Shown here: one piece after another, positions 11,780 to 22,824 of the stretch
Layout of the letters: each line of letters starts with the position of its first letter
Position numbering within the stretch: position 1 is the first letter of the stretch
Assembly: GCA_009733575.1 (NCBI GenBank)
Contig: ML769494.1
Location: 124,001 to 188,000 of the forward strand
Length of the DNA stretch: 64,000 nt
Direction of reading: 5' to 3'
Origin: Gymnopus androsaceus JB14
Lineage: Eukaryota; Basidiomycota; Agaricomycetes; Agaricales; Omphalotaceae
Made by a program: the position numbers and the translations under genes
The notes under the pieces: generated by a model
Databases searched by the model: none
The model's input: only the letters and a program-made list of their open reading frames with translations
What the model was told of the DNA's origin: nothing

Positions 11780-13430
11780 ATGCCTGAGCGGGGTTCTTGT
11801 CCTAGCTGCGGAATGGATCTCGCGGATCCTGATCCTGAACTTTCCTCGATTTCAGAAATCAAAAATCTACTGCAATCCAACGATGAGCCTCTTCCCACTA
11901 TCAAAGCCGACCTTTTATCACGACAGTCAGTAGTGGAATCGTCTCTTGCGGACATTGTCGAGAGAGTTAAAGGTCTCAAATCCGCCATTGAGCGACTGAA
12001 GAAGCACCAAAAAGCGCTCCAATCAGATTCAGAGTCGTGCAAAATTATCCTCCATGTCGCCCGCAAGGTCCCTGACGATGTATGGGTGATCATTTTCGAG
12101 ATGGCCACTATTACTCAGTGTGGTTCCTCAAGTCAGCCTCTTCCTGCTCCAGTCGCGAACTCAAGAATCACCCAAGCACTATGGAATCTTAGCTAGGTAT
12201 GCTCTCGGTGGCGGAGAGTTTCGTTTTTGTCATCCCCTCTTTGGTCGCATGTCTCTTTGATTCTGGGGAAGGAAGACAGTCTTGCATCGACATTCTTCCT
12301 AACCCGACAACTCGAAAGATGCCGGTATACTCCTGTTAATGTTCATTTGGAAATTCCCAACGGTTGGCAGTATGGTCCTTTATCCCATGCTTTACTCCTT
12401 AATATCGCTGCTCGTTCTGAACGATGGAGAGATGTTTTCGTAAAACACACAGTCCAGGATGATGGACGACTGTGATGTTCTATCGCCAATCAGAGGTGCT
12501 CTTTCTTCACTCCGCACTTTTCACTTTGTCCTCGACTCAACTTTGGAATCTTGTGCAACCATCGATGCCTTCGAGTATGCTCCACAGCTGGAGGAACTCT
12601 TTTTAACCTGTCGTCCAAACCTGGTTAAATGTATCCTCCTCCCATGGACACAGATTCATCGTTTTCGTTACGGGATGGAACATAGCTCTCAAATATCTTT
12701 GGCTCTACTCACCGAAATGCCTAACCTTGTCTCATGTGTATTGGGTGATATTTCCTTCACAAGTGGCCTGCATCTTCAGGATTGTTCTTTGCGAGTCGCA
12801 TCATTGATGTCGCTTACCTTGAACCTTCCCAAGACCAACATATATGGTATACGCCAAGTTCTGGACAACATCTCTGCACCTTCTCTTGAAAGTCTAGAAC
12901 TCCTAGGTGTAGGCAATTCGTCGAAGATTAACCGGGATCTGGTTGATGCCCTCTCCAACTTCTTTCAGCGTTCATGCTGTAATCTTAGGAGCCTCGCACT
13001 CTCGAGTCCGAGTTCAATATCGGCCGACATTATCTCTTTAATTCGGATTATTCCATCATCTTTGACGAAATTGTCTATCACCTCCTTCGGATGATTTTTC
13101 CACCAAATTCAGCGGAAACAGGATCCTCGGGGTTTTACAATATCAACATGATAGTACTCTGCTTCCTCTCCTCGAAGAGCTTGATTTTCGCATTCGCGGT
13201 ATATATATCAATCCACAGATCTTACTGGACGTACTCGAGTCACGACAGAAACCTGCATCATCCCAACTGTCGTGCCCTTGAGAAAGGTTACTTACTATGG
13301 TGGATTATACCTCGGCGAGGAAACCTTGTCGCGTATGCGTGCTCTTGGGGAAAATGGATTAGATCTCGAGATTATATCGCCATCCGAATTCTTCGATGGT
13401 ACATGGAAAAACGACTCAGATTTATCATGA
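11780..13430 (+). pseudogene. F-box protein of the agaricomycete Cys-start type, disrupted
   Basis: Begins MPERGSCPSCGMDL, then a coiled-coil-like helix (VKGLKSAIERLKKHQKAL) and the F-box PDDVWVIIFEMA. The usual next motif, LSQVCSRWRRVS, reads LS-stop-VCSRWRRVSF: a TAG sits in place of the expected CAG near 12,194. Downstream LRR-like text (SPLWSHVSLIL, LSSLRTFHFVLD, LPLLEELDFRIRG) is complete but lies in changing frames, with breaks near 12,471, 13,090 and 13,275, ending FFDGTWKNDSDLS. F-box proteins recruit substrates to SCF ubiquitin ligases. One nonsense change plus at least three frame changes make a working product unlikely. This is a different subfamily from the minus-strand F-box copies. 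Confidence 0.8.
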
Positions 13431-14177
13431 TTCTAACAAAGGCAAGTGCGCATACTGAACCACGCAGTACTTACTTATTTATTATCATGTCGGGGCATTT
13501 TATAGACTTCATGGGTCGGCTAGGCATCTTGCTCGAGGTCCCTACATACCACGGGATCCTTTTTTGTCACCTTTTCAATACTTATGTTTGGATGAGGCCT
13601 CGGATTTGACCCACTTACATACGTAGTAAAAGAAAAACATGCCTTCGAGTTTTGCATTTTGAATTCACTTGATCGAGCTCAAACGAGTAGATAGATAGAT
13701 AGATAGATAGGTACAGTATAAGCATTATCAATGCTTGCTATGCACTGAAATATATGTACTTGATGGCAATCCGCTGAAATAAAAGTGACGGATGGCAATA
13801 TTCTACCGTCACACATCTCCTGACACGCTAAAGTAATCAATCACCATCAATTGACATCCAAGCTGCAATATTTTACTGATATTGCATTGATGGCGTCTAG
13901 TTACATTAGAACAGGCAAGTTCACCATTGAATGTTGACAAACCCCCGATTTACTGATGTCTAAGAGGTACTTAGTCGGAAATGAGAAATTAATGAGGTTT
14001 CTTATTTTCGTCAACCTCTTTGAGGGGACTACTTTAGGCCTATGTTGCATTATCTGGGTGAAGCACATCCAAAACCACTTTTGAATCACGACATATATAT
14101 ACTGACCGATTCGCTACCAGCCGAAATATATACAAGATATCCTAGTTCGATGAGCTTTCATTATCATACCTACTACG
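13431..14177. other. intergenic
   Basis: No gene seen. Contains a short TAGA microsatellite at 13,687-13,711. Confidence 0.5.
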
Positions 14178-15903
14178 TTATGTCTCTTCTTCATCCTCCA
14201 GCTCGATCTTGATACTTGGTTCACCATCGCCACTTTCCCCTAACTGGAACTTCTCCGAGTCCATCTTTTGTACAGTCTCAGAGTCACCACCCAATTCTAA
14301 CTCATTCAAACCCACCACGTCCGTCTCGGTCTCTGTTTCCCGGACCTTCCGCCTGATTATACGGGTCACCTTTGCTTCGACCTTTGTTTTGATGATCTGT
14401 TTTGCCTTCGTCTTCGGCTTGGTACCAGTGATATTCGCGCTTGGACATAGCGGAACTTGTGTCCCGCCCTCAATGCCCTCGACACTACAGTTAGCACTGA
14501 GCGAGCATTCGGTGCACTTGGGCTTAACGGCGGTACAGACTGTCTAGCGTAAAGGGAAATGTGGGTTCAACATTAGAAAGAAAGCATTGCGAAGATGGAT
14601 GAAGTTGGATGACGCAGCGGGCAAACATACCTGTCCGAATCCAACCAACAAGTGGTTTATCTTTGGGTGAAGCTCAAGAGGAAGCCACGATTCCAGAGAT
14701 AACCTACGGAGCGCATATTAGTGATATGATACAAAACGCACGTAGGAAGGAAATAAGAGCCAAATAAACCACAAACGACGGACGTCGCGTTCCGACTAAG
14801 TAAACATACCTCGTCTCTTCTGGAGTCTTCGTCGTCGGCTTATGCCATCCCAAACGATTCGTGATTCGATGGACATGCACATCAACGCCAATTCCAATAT
14901 TCCTAAAAGCTGAATATCAGATAAGGAAAACATAGTAAAAAAACATTGTACTCACAGACCCCACGCGCTCCCCAACATCAGATACGCCATCTTTTTCCCT
15001 ACCCCGGTAAACTCAAGCAGCTCCTCGAGAGTTTTCGGAACATCACCTCCATAGTCGTCCCTGCACTTGACTGCTACCTGCTGTATGTATCCTGCTTTTC
15101 TATTGTAGAATCCCACTTTGGATATAGCGGAGAGAATGAGCGAGGGAGGTGCGGAAGCTAGGTCGGAGGCGGAAAGTGTACCACTGCCATCCTTGGAGTG
15201 GGATTTGAGAGCGAGACGCAAGTTGTTGACGGCAGTGTGAGTGACAACGTCCTTGGTTTGAGAAGAAAGCATGAGGGATATGAGGATTGAAAACCGTTTG
15301 TTCTGAGTAAGCAGTGAATATTAGGTCAAGTATACAGTACTGTTAGCTGAACATTACCTTTTCACCTTCTGGACCAGGCTGCTCTTCTCCTTCACCAGCC
15401 GAATGACACCCCATCGTGTCTACAGCTGCGTCTTTCGCACAGCCAGTAGCTGAGTAACGCATCTCAGCGATTTTGTCATATACGAGGCGCCAGTTTGGAG
15501 GAGGAGAGACAGAAGCAGGTTCGGATTTCGAAATTCTTGGTTTACGGGGAGATTTGGATTTGGATTTCGCTGGTGATACAGTCTGTATTGAGCCCGATGA
15601 TGAAAGCTCTCTTTCTTCTTCTTTCACCTCGAGTTTGACGCGTTTCGCAGGCCGGGGAGAAGAAACCGAGCCCGAATCCTCATTATTTGAGCTCCGCGTG
15701 CGCGACTTCTTCGAGCTGCTCGATCCACTGGACCGACCCAATCCATCCAGAGTCGATTCGTTTGTCTTGGATTCATCAACATCATCGAGCTCGTACAATG
15801 TTACTGAGGTGTTAAATACGCTTGTACGAGATCTCAAAGACGACTGAGACGACCTAGAAGATTCAGAATGATTGAAATTGGAACGCAAAGCTGATTTCGC
15901 CAT
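14178..15903 (-). CDS. NTH1: endonuclease III homologue, bifunctional DNA glycosylase/AP lyase
   Basis: Removes oxidised pyrimidines in nuclear and mitochondrial base-excision repair. Exon 1 (15,903-15,358) encodes a Ser-rich, basic N-terminal extension with [11 protein letters not shown], a likely nuclear signal. Later exons give [11 protein letters not shown], the helix-hairpin-helix [14 protein letters not shown] whose Lys is the catalytic nucleophile, the conserved Asp in GVDVHVHRI and the [4Fe-4S] ligands in [18 protein letters not shown] with C-x6-C-x2-C-x5-C spacing. A charged tail of about 100 residues follows the cluster. Five exons join in phase. The start at 15,903 is chosen for its ACCATGG context; an in-frame ATG lies 15 bases upstream. 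Confidence 0.92.
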
Positions 15904-16676
15904 GGTTCCGGTGCACAAGAAACGTGTACGCGGAAGACGCTCAGCTGCAGAACAAAACGCTAAGCTTCTTCGAATGGTGGTAATGATAGAAAAGCAGTCA
16001 GGCGCTTAGCAACTTGCCCAAGCTCAGCGATGGATCATTATCCTATCAAAGATTCAAAAGGTTTCAGCTCTTCCCTTAGTGGTTTTAAGAGATTCCACTC
16101 TTCAAGTCCGATGGTGTTTCCTATACTTCCGGATCCTAGTCTGACTCTCAGTCTCACCGTCCAGTGATTCTCGAAAAGTACTGATGACTACCGCTCAGTT
16201 GTGGCTTATAGCTCTAACCAGGCAATGTCTTATCTCTAAGCAAACTCTGATTGCACTTCTGGCTAGCAGCAGTCCTACTCAAACCCTATAGGTCGAGCCC
16301 GAGATTCACACTAAGTACCGTCGCTGACACCGATTCGATTTGAACTCACTGGCTCAACCAGTCCTCTAATGCTCATCCACGAGTCAAATTACACTGTTAC
16401 ACTGTTTGTAGGCGTCTATCGTTGTTGAAGTTTCTTAGACTTTTCCACCTTGCACATCTAATCTCGCCACGGAAATCCTAGAGCGATGAAAGAAGAGGAA
16501 AGGAATCTCGAGCATTTCGAGTCCATCGTCTTCTCTCAAGCGACTCATGATCATGAAGTTACTCGGTCTACCCATTCCAGTCAGTGGCAATGTATGTTCC
16601 TCCATTACTTGTACTGATTCACAAACCGGGCCCTACTCAACCCAAAATCACTTTGCATACTTTCAGCCGCCCGCAC
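15904..16676. other. intergenic
   Basis: No gene recognised between the NTH1 start and the P450 last-exon relic. Confidence 0.45.
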
Positions 16677-16759
16677 CCTTCCGATGTACAATTGAGCCTC
16701 GCTCTGAAGAACATGCAGCACTCGTAAGACGGGCACTGGATAACAACTGGGAACTTTAA
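16677..16759 (+). pseudogene. P450 last-exon relic
   Basis: After an acceptor-like TTTCAG the frame reads PAPFRCTIEPRSEEHAALVR and then RALDNNWEL-stop. This matches the last exon of the P450 at 3718-6157 (PAPFECTIRPRSDGHVALVK). No haem loop or other P450 exon precedes it, so it is an isolated fragment. Confidence 0.75.
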
Positions 16760-17054
16760 TTAGGACCCAGCTTGCTTCCTTCTTCTCTGCGCGAGTACCC
16801 AGGTCTGATTATTTCATGATTTCCTTACCCATCACTCTTTTAATCCTTACGAAAGATGACCATCCTCGCATATTTATTCTGTCTAAATTCAGTACGTGCA
16901 AGGTGATACCGCATACTTCTGTACTCCCGGAGCATATTCTATTTCTGTCTCTGTCGCTGGCCGGGGTAATGTCGAACGAGCGAAGTGGGGAGGAAACGGC
17001 CAGCCAGATCGAGAAGAGAACCCCCTGTAAGTAATGAATTTACAAGTGTTCCTA

Positions 17055-17708
17055 TGAGGTACACCAGTTGGTTCGCGTATGTCGGGGTTGAGCTTCCATC
17101 CTCCTTCAGGGACCTCAAGAAGCCACCGCTTGGGTTGATGCGTTGACGCGGAAGTGCATTGACTCGGAGATCTTCGAAATCTAGACATTCAATCTTGCTA
17201 CCGGGATTGGGAAGATTTCTTGCATTTGACATGTTTGCTTGGATGCGACATCATTAGAGCTGATAGCTGAAGTGCTGTTAACGTAGAAGAAGCAACCGTG
17301 ACACGCGTGCGGAGGATAAGATACGCAAAGAACACAACGTACATGCGCAGAGAAGAAAGCAAGCTGAGATTATTTCAAGATAGCTGGCCCTTGCAATCGC
17401 AAGGTGCAGAATGTCCGAATCTCCGGGTCCATCCTTGACGTTAGTCTGGTGCATGCAACTACGGGCAGTAACAGTGAATACCGAATTGCTTAGCCCATTG
17501 GAAAAACGTGCTTCATTGAAAACTCGATGACATATCCTGGCTAACTCAGACTAGTTAACTTAAGGAGAGAGAAGGGCTACAATAGGTTGCCAAGGAAAGG
17601 AAGCTTCTTCGGGCCCGGAGGAAGAGGGATTTTGTGGTTCGAATTGTTTCTCTGAGTTAGAAGGACCAACACAACCACTGCAGCGGAAATGGGCATCGGG
17701 CTCTCCAT
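17055..17708 (-). pseudogene. P450 relic with internal deletion
   Basis: From 17,708 the minus strand encodes a P450 start: MESPMPISAAVVVLVLL, then the hinge PLPPGPKKLPFLGNL. About 400 bases further on, near 17,130-17,055, it encodes KRWLLEVPEGGWKLNPDIRE, the PERF region just before the haem loop. Some 350 residues that belong between them are missing and no haem Cys motif follows. It lies head-on to the plus-strand relic at 16,677, and both resemble the P450 at 3718. Confidence 0.75.
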
Positions 17709-18818
17709 GCTAATGAGAAAGGGGTTCTTATGAGTGACCCACTGAATAAATGTCAGATAAAGCCAGCCGCGTCTCCACCGCCCAGCCCAGCCCATTTTTT
17801 GGAGCAGTGTTACTGTGAGTAGAAGTCGCTGTAATAGCGCTACTCAGAAGTCAATTCAGTACGAATAGGAGTGGTGGTATTCAGGTTCCAGGAATACAGG
17901 ACTGAAACAGTCCCTAGCCTACAATTGAAAGTCGGAAAACGGTATTTTCCATCTTAACCGTAGCATATAAGCCGTAGGTGGCTTAAAACTATTCGCAGAT
18001 AGTCATTCTTGCACTGGCAGAGAGAATCCCCTTGAATGTAGATTGATCGTCGATCAGTAGAACTCGGAGATCTGCAGGTATTTTTTTTTGCTTTAGCCCG
18101 TCGACATCGACAACGATAGCACACTCCCGTACCTTGGCACATTCGGACATTCCGCAGAATCATAGATCGCGGGCACTGCAAATTATAAATGAAAGGATCT
18201 TCCAAATATGCTTTTGAGATACGATTTGGAAGCGAGCGATAATACTTCTGCGTTGATCACCCCTAGTTAGCGGCTGTCTCCAGGATTGCGGCGAAAGCGG
18301 GGGCTTCAAGCTCTCTTGACCTCATTGTCTGTCAGTGTCAGAAAAAGAGCACGCAATGACATGGAAAGTATTAAGAGTGTCGTCTCGATGACTTCCTAGT
18401 CTTTTTCTGTGTTCTCGAAAAAAGCTCGGCACTTTCGTCCGCTACAATCGTAGATATCCCACATATTTTCTGACAAGTATGAAGTGTCATTTTCGAAGCA
18501 GACCTGTTGGAGGAAGAAGGCACGTACGAGATGAGGATCTCCTCTGTTCATGCTGGCACACATGACGTAGTGCTATCTACCCAATACATGCACATTTGAG
18601 ACGACAGGAAAAGGTAGCTAGCAAGCGCTTGGATGCTCTGAGTCTGTCCTGTGTCCAGAATTCAAGGAGGCCTGCAGAAGTTGATAAGTGACGTCGGTTA
18701 CGGCGTCAGGTACAGGTTCCTGGCACCTGTTTCAATTTTAGAGCGGTCAGTCCAAATTTGGGTCTATTTCGGCATGATCAGCATCATGACAGTTATACAA
18801 TTCAACAATCACGGATGA
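17709..18818. other. intergenic
   Basis: No gene recognised; only short, unsupported open frames. Confidence 0.45.
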
Positions 18819-18824
18819 TATAAA
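18819..18824 (+). promoter_or_regulatory. TATA box of the repeat-peptide gene
   Basis: TATAAA lies about 77 bases upstream of the ATG at 18,901 and is followed by a pyrimidine-rich leader, consistent with a core promoter for this small gene. Confidence 0.5.
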
Positions 18825-18900
18825 ATAAATTATCACTGATAAATAAATATCCCTTTCATTGCGACTTTCTCCCATTCACCTTCTAACCAGCCCTCCTACG

Positions 18901-19257
18901 ATGCGAACTACCTTCTCCGTAGCATTTGCTTTTGCCATCTTCTCGATGTTGGCTTCAGCTGCTCCCATTGAGGTACTTGTCTGGATTCATTTTTGTCGTG
19001 CATCCTACTGACTTTTTTCTTGATTATGGTAGTCGAACGTAGTTGTTCGAGGTCCACCGGATTGGAGACGCGAGGGAGCTGAAGTTGCCCGCGGTCCACC
19101 GGATTGGAGACGCGACGAGGTTGCCAGAGGTCCACCGGATTGGAGACGCGAAGGAACTGAAGTTGCCAGAGGTCCACCGGACTGGAGACGCGAAGGAGCT
19201 GGAGTTGCCAGAGGTCCACCAGACTGGAAACGACAGGAGGCTGATAGCGCGATATGA
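18901..19257 (+). CDS. secreted repeat-peptide precursor, Kex2-type (KEP-like)
   Basis: Two exons (18,901-18,972 and 19,033-19,257) give a predicted 98-residue protein. Exon 1 is a signal peptide, MRTTFSVAFAFAIFSMLASA, with a likely cut before APIE. Exon 2 is almost wholly five repeats: RGPPDWRR four times and RGPPDWKR once, separated by the acidic spacers EGAEVA, DEVA, EGTEVA and EGAGVA, with tail QEADSAI. Every unit ends in a dibasic RR or KR, the cut site of the Golgi protease Kex2. The spacers resemble the Glu-Ala tracts trimmed from the yeast alpha-factor precursor. Codons for the repeated residues vary (CGA, CGC and AGA for the first Arg) while the peptide is conserved, which suggests selection on protein. 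By analogy the product is a small secreted peptide around GPPDW, either a signal or a RiPP core. No tailoring gene such as UstYa/DUF3328 was recognised nearby. Family identity and function are inference. Confidence 0.8.
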
Positions 19258-20871
19258 CATACTGAACGGACGACCATCATCATCATCTCCTCACCTTCAT
19301 TCGCTCTTCTTCACCCAAATATCTGCAGTCGTAATTATTGCCTGCATTTCACACTCCTTCAGCGCACCATGTTCTCCACTTCATCCCCAATCTCACCTTC
19401 AGTCCCGCTGGTCCCCGTCGCTTTCGTTAATGCTGTGACCAGCAACACATTCGCATAATCACATACTTCTAGGAATTATTTTCATTGGCGGGGTTCGCGG
19501 CGAGTAGGCTAGTTTGGTTTAAAAAATTATGAATCCTTGGTCCGCATTGTAATGATTCTAGGTTATCTTGCTGCATGTATCTTGTTGTTTCCCCGTTCTT
19601 CTTTGTAGCGCCAAACTATTATTTTTGTAAAACGTTCAAGATCGTTGTACACCCCTTTGCGTCTGATGAATCGCGATAACGACGGCTCCCGACTGGCTCC
19701 CGACCCTTCTCCGTTGCGCGCAGGCAGTCAGTCGGAGGTAGCCGGACCCTGAACGGTATGGCGGTGTTCCTGAGACCTCGCCTCGGCCCTCTTGCCTCAT
19801 GCCTCTTCCACGATTTTAGCATTATCAACACCTCCGCTCATTCGACCTGTCGTTTAAAGTCCAAAACCTCTTCCCTGAATAGAGGTTCGTACACGTCGGC
19901 CATAGCGGCGTCGGAAGTCCATGCTGCATCCACGTACACCCTGGTCCAGTCTGGTCCCCGCATAACTTCAGGTCATGTTGCGAACGGCGTTTCGAATGCC
20001 AAATGGGTATGGTACAGAGACAGGGATTTAGATCCTCATCCTTAAGACAAGAATGTTACTTACCACAAAAAAGCACACCTGTACTAATTAATTTGCCTTA
20101 GTCGATATTCAGTTGTCGATAGGATGACAGTGTCGAAACTGAATCAGTTCAAAATGAGCTACGCAGTGAGCGAATACATAGATAGATATCTCACATACAT
20201 CTCCATCCCCGAAAAGATCTCGATAATTAGAGAAAGCAAGAGATTGCGGTCAGTCAGAATCATTTAGTGCAAAGGGACGAGACGCGTTGCCCTTTTAGTA
20301 ACGATTCGTGTGTGCTTCTCGATTTGAGTTCAGTAAGTAAGCACCGAGAAAAACCAAGGCATACAGTTGATAAAGCTTACGACCTTGGACGGCTCTGATA
20401 AAATTGCCGGTGGAACTGAACCGTAAATTCTGCTGGAAGATCAAGGAGCACTATAGCGTAGGACAATCGCATATGATTTACAGAAAAAACACCCATTCGA
20501 TAAAGCAAGGTTGCAAAATCCTGGACAAAAACTAGTACACTCAGACCAGAGAAAATTCTGCGATGAAGGAGAGCACTGAGGAGGAAGTCATGTCAAATCT
20601 CCGCTGTAGGATAACAGAATAGGCTGCTTACTAGTGTCCAATTCACTGAACTCAAGACGCGTCTGCATACTGCACCTTTGCCCAAAAAGGGCATATGAGT
20701 GGTAAACCACGAATTGAGAGTCATAGAAGCAAAGCATCGATTAGGTGAGTATACAGTGGATTGGATGTACTAGGATTACAGTGTCGATGATAGATTAAAA
20801 GTGAAGAATTTCGTCTAGGGTGAGCCGCATGAGCATATGAGCAAACTGTTGAAAATCACAACGGACCTCTA
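19258..20871. other. intergenic
   Basis: No supported gene. An open frame at 19,758-20,045 has no recognisable motif and is not called. Confidence 0.45.
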
Positions 20872-21475
20872 TTACCGCAACCCCAGTGTCTCCATAGCCT
20901 TATTTAACAGCGTCGGACCCTGTTGTTCTTGAGGCGTCGGAACACCCTGACCATCACTCGCAACCAACTGACTGCCTTTCCTAAGTTGAAGTTGATGCTG
21001 CTCTCCAGCTTTCGTTCGTAATAATTTGAAGTAGTGTTCCGCCGTCAGACCACCAACGGCTTTAAATTTTCCATAGGAGGCGCTTTCCTGTGATTTTGTG
21101 AGGCGGACGGAGGTATGCACGTAGGGTTTTAGCTGTGGAATGATATTTGGAATGAGTAAGAGAAAAAGAAAAAGAAAGACAAACACGGAACGTACGGGAG
21201 ATGATTCAATAGCCTCTAGCGGAGGAGCCACAAAGACCCTCACTTTTTCATCTAATATACGATACTTTGCCTTTCCCCGAATGACGTGTTTACCTGGAGC
21301 ACCAGTACGATGACCTCCAGGAAGAAAAGCCTGTCGAGTACCTGCAGAAATTTATTGATTCTTGTTTTCGAATTTCAGGACTGGAGAACTAACCCTTATA
21401 ATAGTCCTTGTTCCCCCGTTTTGTTGTAAGTGGTCTTCGAGACGCTTTGGACAGTCGCGCTGCTGTTGGGAACAT
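20872..21475 (-). CDS. MRPL27: mitochondrial ribosomal protein mL41 (yeast MRPL27)
   Basis: Structural protein of the mitochondrial large ribosomal subunit. The start MFPTAARLSKASRRP is basic and hydroxylated, like a mitochondrial import signal. The family core LTTKRGNKDYYKGTR follows, split after YYKG by a short intron, then GAPGKHVIRGKAKYRILDEK and VRVFVAPP. A second intron precedes LKPYVHTSVRLTKS. The C-terminus extends to ETLGLR, longer than yeast Mrpl27. The start lies about 180 bases downstream of the end of the next minus-strand gene, so the two are tandem. All joins keep phase. Confidence 0.85.
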
Positions 21476-21658
21476 CGCGGTCGAATAAAAAGAATGCGCG
21501 CCAAGTGTAAGCGCCGGTCGGAAACTCCAAGCTTCAAGACCTGGGCTCGTGTATATAGCAAACTAAGGCTACAGAGTACAACGACAGAGACAAAGAATAT
21601 TAATAAGTAAGGACGAGGCAGCATGCGAAGCATTATTGTCCCAGAGGTACAGTATTCA

Positions 21659-22824
21659 TTAGAAATCCTCCCATTCATCCGAGTAGCTACAACATACGAT
21701 GGGTTGTATATTCCACCACCACCACTAGAGAATATCAGAGTGAGATTGACAGCATCCAAGCGAAGAAGATTCAACTTGCATGATGATTTAACAACCTTCC
21801 CGGCCATTTCCCAAAAACCATATCAATCTCATGATCCAAGCGCGACTGGTATTCGGTGTACGACTCTAGGTCATCGTGGATATCCGAGTCATCATCATCC
21901 GCAAATGAAGGCCGCTTGTGAGGCTGTCGTTGGCCTCCTCGAGAGTCCAATAATGGTGTGCGCTCGTGCATTCTGCTACTTGAATCTTCTGAATGAGAAG
22001 GATCCGATGTATCATTCACTTCCGATCCATGTATCAAGTGAGGTCGTCTTCTCGCTTCTCGATTACGAGAGACCTTCGAGTCAGGCTGTATCTGTTTGGA
22101 TTTTTGCTGCGAGACGAATAGGCGCACTCGTCTAATAATAATAATAACAATCGGGGACGTTAGTTAACGCACGTCATGGAAAGGAGCTCAAACAAACTTA
22201 CTGGCCCAGTGGACCCCACTTTGACACAGTCGATTCATCTTCCCGGAAGCGAATGGGGGCGGAGATTGAAGAAGAAGGCGAGCTAGAGCATGAGCTGGCT
22301 GCTACTTCTCCTTCAGAAGCATCTAATCGGCCATTTAGATGTAAAGAGGATTCTGAATTGGTAAGTGGATTTGGAGAAGGTGGAGGTCGAAGGGGATTTT
22401 TGTGATGCACGCCAGAGGTAATCCTCACTCTGGAACGAAAGCGAATGGATCGTGAAGAGGGTATTGTCATAGGAGGCGTTGAACTTGGAGCAACAGAAGC
22501 AGATGGCTCGGTTGGTGTAGGGATGGATACTGGGAATGCAGTCGAATTCGCTGCCATATTGTCAGTAGTAGCCAGCTGATTTCTAGCAGTGTCCAAGTCA
22601 TCGATAGTGAATCCCTGCAGCTCTTCTGGCGGGGATGTGTCGGTAGGCGTATGGGTCAAATCTATGATGTCTATGCTAGGCGTTGTATCTGGCTGTCGAA
22701 GTTGCTCGGATTCTGCATACATTTTATCAGCGGAGAGCAATCAAATAATACTTCAAGGCTCACGGTAGGACCGTTTTATCTGTAATCTGAGGCCTCCAGA
22801 GCGGGAGGAATCGACATCCTGCAT
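21659..22824 (-). CDS. fungal hypothetical protein, Ser/Pro-rich, WWWW tail
   Basis: Four exons. The short first exon starts MQDVDSSRSGGLRLQIKR. Exon 2 is Ser/Pro/Thr-rich with basic SIRFRSRVRI. Exon 3 has ERTPLLDSRG and ends DMVFGKWPGRLLNHH. Continuing straight on would add Ala-Ser and stop. If instead a GC-AG intron (21,725-21,779) is removed, the frame continues WWWWNIQPIVCCSYSDEWEDF and stops at 21,659, a composition that looks like a genuine conserved end. No catalytic domain or membrane segment was recognised. Function is unknown. Confidence 0.6.

Noticed and set aside
13687..13711. TAGA repeat as a possible CRISPR-like or regulatory array
   Set aside because: A simple tetranucleotide microsatellite with no spacers.
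3718..18900. P450, OYE, DUF1295 reductase and the repeat peptide as one biosynthetic cluster
   Set aside because: Housekeeping genes (URC1, NTH1, tRNA) are interspersed, the OYE copy here is decayed, and no RiPP tailoring enzyme was recognised; co-location alone is not enough.
19758..20045. A 95-codon open frame starting MAVFLRPRLGP
   Set aside because: No domain, no splice-linked continuation and no upstream signal; considered as a neighbour of the peptide gene but not supportable.
21352..21807. Minus-strand 151-codon frame with an apparent transmembrane helix (YLLIFFVSVVVLCSLSLL)
   Set aside because: It overlaps the mL41 start and its intron and conflicts with the better-supported ends of both neighbouring genes.
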